A DNA stretch of 64,000 bases from Butyrivibrio sp. (GTDB taxonomy: Bacteria; Bacillota; Clostridia; Lachnospirales; Lachnospiraceae): positions 62,001-126,000 of the forward strand of contig JAMPEU010000003.1 in assembly GCA_023664865.1 (NCBI GenBank), in the 5' to 3' direction. Position 1 is the first letter of the stretch, and every line of letters starts with the position of its first letter. A program made the translations under genes and the position numbers. This document shows, piece after piece, positions 60,849 through 64,000 of this stretch. The notes beneath the pieces are model-generated. The model saw only the letters and a list, made by a program, of their open reading frames with translations. It had not been told where the DNA came from and made no database searches.

Positions 60849-61650
60849 CTACTTCACCTCCGCCCTCTTCTTCAGAGCTTGTTCTATCCTTAGGTGCAAG
60901 GAAGGATTTCAGTTTTTCTTCGATAACACGAGGATTTTCTCCTGCCTGTATAGACAGAAGGCCTTCTATTTCTATTTCCTTCACCATCATTTCATCAGAG
61001 TTTTTACTCTTTAACTTACTTGCAACAGGCGCACATATCCAGTTTGCAAGCAATGAACCATACAAGGTAGTCAACAGCGCGATCGCCATAGCAGGTCCGA
61101 TAGCCGAAGGATCGTCCATGTTCTGAAGCATGTTTACCAGACCTACCAGCGTACCAATCATACCCCATGCAGGGCCCATGGAACCTAAATCTTCCCAAAA
61201 ACCAATCTTAGCTTTATGTCTGCCCTCTACGCTGACTAATTCCGTCTCCATAATCGCACGCACAAGTTCGGGATCAGTACCGTCTACTACTAATAATATT
61301 CCCTTCTGTAAAAACGGATCGTCTATCTCTCCCGCCGCTTCTTCCAGTGAAAGAAGCCCTTCCTTACGCGCTACATTAGATAAATCTATAATCTTCTGGA
61401 TAATCTCCGCCACATTCATATTGGACGTTTTAAAAATAAGGGCTATACTCTTAAGTCCGGCGAAGAAATCGCTCATTGTATAACTTGCAAGAATACAACA
61501 GAATGCTCCACCAAAGGTAATCAGTGCCGAAGGAACATCAAGGAAATTGAAAATAGTTGCGAAATTAACTCCTGCAGTTTTATCATATACAATTCCGAAT
61601 ACAACCAGTATAAAACAAATAACCAAGCCTAGAATTGAAGCTAAATCCAT
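60841..61650 (-). CDS. motA: Flagellar stator protein MotA
   Basis: The 269-residue protein has four membrane helices and the conserved GPAWGMIGTLVGLVNML motif before the last two helices, plus the cytoplasmic charged region that contacts FliG (LVRAIMETELVSVEGRHK). It forms the ion-conducting stator with MotB. The ATG at 61650 is preferred; an in-frame GTG three codons upstream is also possible. Confidence 0.97.
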   Translation of the reverse strand: MDLASILGLVICFILVVFGIVYDKTAGVNFATIFNFLDVPSALITFGGAFCCILASYTMSDFFAGLKSIALIFKTSNMNVAEIIQKIIDLSNVARKEGLLSLEEAAGEIDDPFLQKGILLVVDGTDPELVRAIMETELVSVEGRHKAKIGFWEDLGSMGPAWGMIGTLVGLVNMLQNMDDPSAIGPAMAIALLTTLYGSLLANWICAPVASKLKSKNSDEMMVKEIEIEGLLSIQAGENPRVIEEKLKSFLAPKDRTSSEEEGGGEVDG

Positions 61651-61679
61651 AAAAACCACCCACTCACAATAAGTTTACA

Positions 61680-61865
61680 TTAATCTGCAAAAATATCCTT
61701 TCTATATGATTTTACTAAATTTTTTACCTCTTGTCTACTTTCTTTTACAATTATTTTGCGTCCGGTCGTAAAGGTCATGACCGTATCCGGCGTTTCTTCA
61801 ACTAATTCCAGCAAATCCGGATTTACTAAAACCTTCACTCCGTTAATCTTTGTTACTTCTATCAT
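61680..61865 (-). CDS. flbD: FlbD family protein
   Basis: The 61-residue protein (MIEVTKINGVKVLVNPDLLELVEETPDTVMTF... in outline, with TGRKIIVKES) is typical of the FlbD family that sits between flgE and motA in Firmicutes. Its role is not clear; it is small, cytoplasmic and probably beta-rich. It lies downstream of a terminator that follows flgE. Confidence 0.93.
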   Translation of the reverse strand: MIEVTKINGVKVLVNPDLLELVEETPDTVMTFTTGRKIIVKESRQEVKNLVKSYRKDIFAD

Positions 61866-61984
61866 GCAGTATACACCCCTGCCTTACTATGTACAACATT
61901 TCTAAGCGCCTTTAAATATGGCTTAAAATACCGTCTTTAACTATAACTTAAATTTTCACCTTATCTATTCTACCACAAAAGCAT

Positions 61985-62014
61985 AAAAAGAGGAACAAAA
62001 AAGTTCCTCTTTTT
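61985..62014 (-). terminator. Rho-independent terminator between flgE and flbD
   Basis: On the minus strand AAAAAGAGGAAC pairs with GTTCCTCTTTTT over twelve positions with a loop of six T, and runs out in TTTTT. It begins about 30 bases after the flgE stop. It would reduce or stop readthrough into the motor and chemotaxis genes, so the 179-base gap probably contains another promoter. Confidence 0.85.
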
Positions 62015-62044
62015 ATTAAAATGTTTAAGAAAGTTTTTCCAAAA

Positions 62045-64000
62045 CTATCTCTTAAGGTTGACAAGCTCTTCAAGCAGGGTATCCGAAACTGTGATAATTC
62101 TGCTGTTTGCCTGGAAACCACGCTGCGTAGTAATCATTTCGGTAAACTCCGAAGACAAATCCACGTTGCTCATTTCCAGGACGCCGCTCTCCATCTTGCC
62201 GTCGCCCTCGGTAATATCCGAACCGATTCCATCGAAATCACCGGAGTTCATGGTTGTCGAGTAAAGGTTGTTGCCCTGTTTGGAAAGGCCTGCCGCATTG
62301 GCAAAGGTAGCTACCGCAATCTGTCCTAATACCTTAGACTGGTTGTTGTCATAGTAAGCTGTGATAGTACCGTCCTGGCCTACTTCCACGCCTGTCATTT
62401 CTCCAACTTTCCTTCCTGCACCGTCTCCGTTCTCAGCGTCGCCGCTTGTCAAAGACGCCGTAGTCTTACCGCCGTTGTTCAGGTTCAGCACCTGTGAAAA
62501 GTCAATATCAATATCCGTAAAGTGCGTCAGCGCTATGGTCTCGCCACGTCTCGAGGTAGCCGATTCGCTAAAGTCCAGCACTACCGAATCGGTATCCGGA
62601 TTGCCGACATATGCAAATTTACCGTCGTCAGTATTAAATACAAGTTTATTTCCCGTGTACTTATAAGTCTTGGTAATCTGTGCCTGACCGTCCGGTGCTA
62701 CTGTCTGCGGCACATATGTCGTATTGTCAGTATTACTAAGCCCGTATGCCTCTAATTGTGTAATGTTGTCTCCTTGGAAATAACCTTTATCCTTTTGATA
62801 CGTAGCATCCACCAACGCATTAAAGTTCTGTGTAAATACCATCTCAATCGAACCGTCCGCATTAACTTTTATGTCGTCAACGGTTACGCCCTTAAACGAT
62901 TTCTCTAATACAGACTGCCACTTCGTTTTATCCGGCGGATTTTCATTCAGCGTCACCTGATTGTTGGCGCTATCCTGCCCATAGTAGCAATAATTAGTAA
63001 CGGAAGTGTTCGTATTAGCCGTATCTACCGCATAGATAAGGTTGAAGTTAGGAGCCTGCAGCTCATTCTTGGACAGCTTGATGGTTCCTTTAACCGTTAC
63101 CGGTGACCCCGCTGTAATTGGATCTCCCTGATTCAGATTGGCAATGCTGGTGGTTGTCGCCGCATTGACAAGCTGGTTGCTGGAATATCCGTCCAATATG
63201 TTTGCCGCATTATACTTCATTGAATATGTTCCTGTGCCAGCATCATATGCCGCTGTCTCAAGAAGCTGATACAACTGTGTAGTTTCAATCTCCTGCTGGG
63301 TTCCGAATGTCGCAACTTCGTTAATGCTGCTTAAGTTATATAACGTAACCAAAGATACGCCGTCAGAATCCATAATATCATCAAGCTGTACATAATACTC
63401 TCCGTCAGCGTCGAGATTATGGATACTGAACTTAGCATTATAGGAATAACCCAGATTATCATATAATGTCAAACTAACAAATCTTCCTGACGTGCTGCTG
63501 GTATTAGGATCATGCTTATCAACGATGCCTGTCATAATCGCCTTGGTAGTAGACTCCGGCGGATATGTCAGATTGGTCTCGTTCATAATCCTTAAGGCAG
63601 ATACGGTATTAGGAATAACCTCGCCTGACTCTTCATCAACCTGCCAGCCCATGACAGTATAGCCTGTAGAAGACATAACCAGATTGCCCGCGCCGTCGAT
63701 TGTAAAAGAACCGTCTCTTGTGAAGAAGTTCTGTGAACCGTTGTTTACGATGAAAAAGGAATCGCCTGTAATCATGATATCAAACGGGTTGTTGGTAGAC
63801 TGTGCAGAACCCTGCGTCGTAATTGATGTAGAGATTGCTGCCGTCTTAGCTCCTAAACCTATCTGTCTGGCATTGATACCGCCCCTGCCTGTTGAAGCGT
63901 TTGCGCCAGACGCCGCCTGCGTCGTCTGGTACAGCAAATCGCTGAATACCATAGACTGTGATTTGTAAGATGTTGTATTTACGTTTGCGATGTTATTACC
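62045..64000 (-). CDS. flgE: Flagellar hook protein FlgE (5' end cut by window edge)
   Basis: The frame runs to the right edge, giving 651 residues without the first 20 or so. The upstream bases read GNNIANVNTTSYKSQ before the first internal ATG, which is the hook-protein N-terminal signature. The C-terminus has the matching motif VDLSSEFTEMITTQRGFQANSRII, ending VNLKR. The middle, about 500 residues, holds the variable outer domains. FlgE polymerises into the hook joining rod and filament. It is followed by a strong terminator. Confidence 0.97.
   Translation of the reverse strand, partial: GNNIANVNTTSYKSQSMVFSDLLYQTTQAASGANASTGRGGINARQIGLGAKTAAISTSITTQGSAQSTNNPFDIMITGDSFFIVNNGSQNFFTRDGSFTIDGAGNLVMSSTGYTVMGWQVDEESGEVIPNTVSALRIMNETNLTYPPESTTKAIMTGIVDKHDPNTSSTSGRFVSLTLYDNLGYSYNAKFSIHNLDADGEYYVQLDDIMDSDGVSLVTLYNLSSINEVATFGTQQEIETTQLYQLLETAAYDAGTGTYSMKYNAANILDGYSSNQLVNAATTTSIANLNQGDPITAGSPVTVKGTIKLSKNELQAPNFNLIYAVDTANTNTSVTNYCYYGQDSANNQVTLNENPPDKTKWQSVLEKSFKGVTVDDIKVNADGSIEMVFTQNFNALVDATYQKDKGYFQGDNITQLEAYGLSNTDNTTYVPQTVAPDGQAQITKTYKYTGNKLVFNTDDGKFAYVGNPDTDSVVLDFSESATSRRGETIALTHFTDIDIDFSQVLNLNNGGKTTASLTSGDAENGDGAGRKVGEMTGVEVGQDGTITAYYDNNQSKVLGQIAVATFANAAGLSKQGNNLYSTTMNSGDFDGIGSDITEGDGKMESGVLEMSNVDLSSEFTEMITTQRGFQANSRIITVSDTLLEELVNLKR

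Noticed and set aside
61900..61975. Sigma-28 promoter before flbD (TAAA ... GCCATATT)
   Set aside because: The spacing is about 13 bases instead of 15-16 and the -10 part deviates, so the match is too weak to report as a site.

Overview
The window reads as one chromosomal segment of a motile, anaerobic, Gram-positive Clostridia species, most likely a Lachnospiraceae relative of Roseburia or Eubacterium. The evidence is a PolC-type replicative polymerase, a rubrerythrin, a complete peritrichous-type fla/che operon with CheC, CheD and FliY, and several protein families that are common in Lachnospiraceae (DUF4125, DUF4037, DUF6020, DUF6033-like, DUF6115). Placement is from gene content and order only. 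Nearly all genes lie on the minus strand; only the ORF at 2941 and pepD are on the plus strand. No tRNA, rRNA, CRISPR array, prophage or insertion sequence was recognised.

Region by region: 1-2.4 kb holds a DUF4125 fragment and a TPR-DUF4037 protein. 2.9-8.6 kb is accessory: a coiled-coil ORF, a BlaI/M56 sensor pair with its own operators, a beta-carbonic anhydrase and a YcxB-like membrane protein. 8.8-23.3 kb is the conserved string polC-ispG-rseP-dxr-cdsA-uppS-frr-pyrH, which covers replication, MEP isoprenoids, lipid and undecaprenyl carriers, and ribosome recycling. It is interrupted between rseP and ispG by hicAB and a kinase/pseudo-phosphatase pair. 23.3-36 kb is a mixed block between pyrH and tsf: bactofilin, polysaccharide deacetylase, rubrerythrin, an aminopropyltransferase-like membrane protein, two M20 peptidases, a DUF6020 membrane protein, a retropepsin-like pair and yefM-yoeB. 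36-38 kb is tsf-rpsB with its promoter and leader. 38-64 kb is the fla/che operon, transcribed from flgE (cut by the right edge) through the motor, switch, export apparatus, FlhF/FlhG, PilZ brake and chemotaxis genes to sigD, fapA and a set of poorly known operon-end genes.

The backbone order fla/che - sigD - rpsB - tsf - pyrH - frr - uppS - cdsA - dxr - rseP - (ispG) - polC matches the order known from Bacillus subtilis, so the accessory blocks stand out as insertions into it.

The least explained signal is in the gaps between genes. Two unrelated families of dispersed, strongly palindromic elements were found. Family A has four copies, with a core that conserves structure and near-perfect outer arms; the arms of two copies are unique, and two copies share one arm motif. 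Family B has three full copies and one half copy, each inside a short gap between codirectional genes, with compensatory base changes in its stem. A separate 195-base, multi-stem element sits directly upstream of pepD and can pair with the bases between the pepD ribosome-binding site and its start codon.
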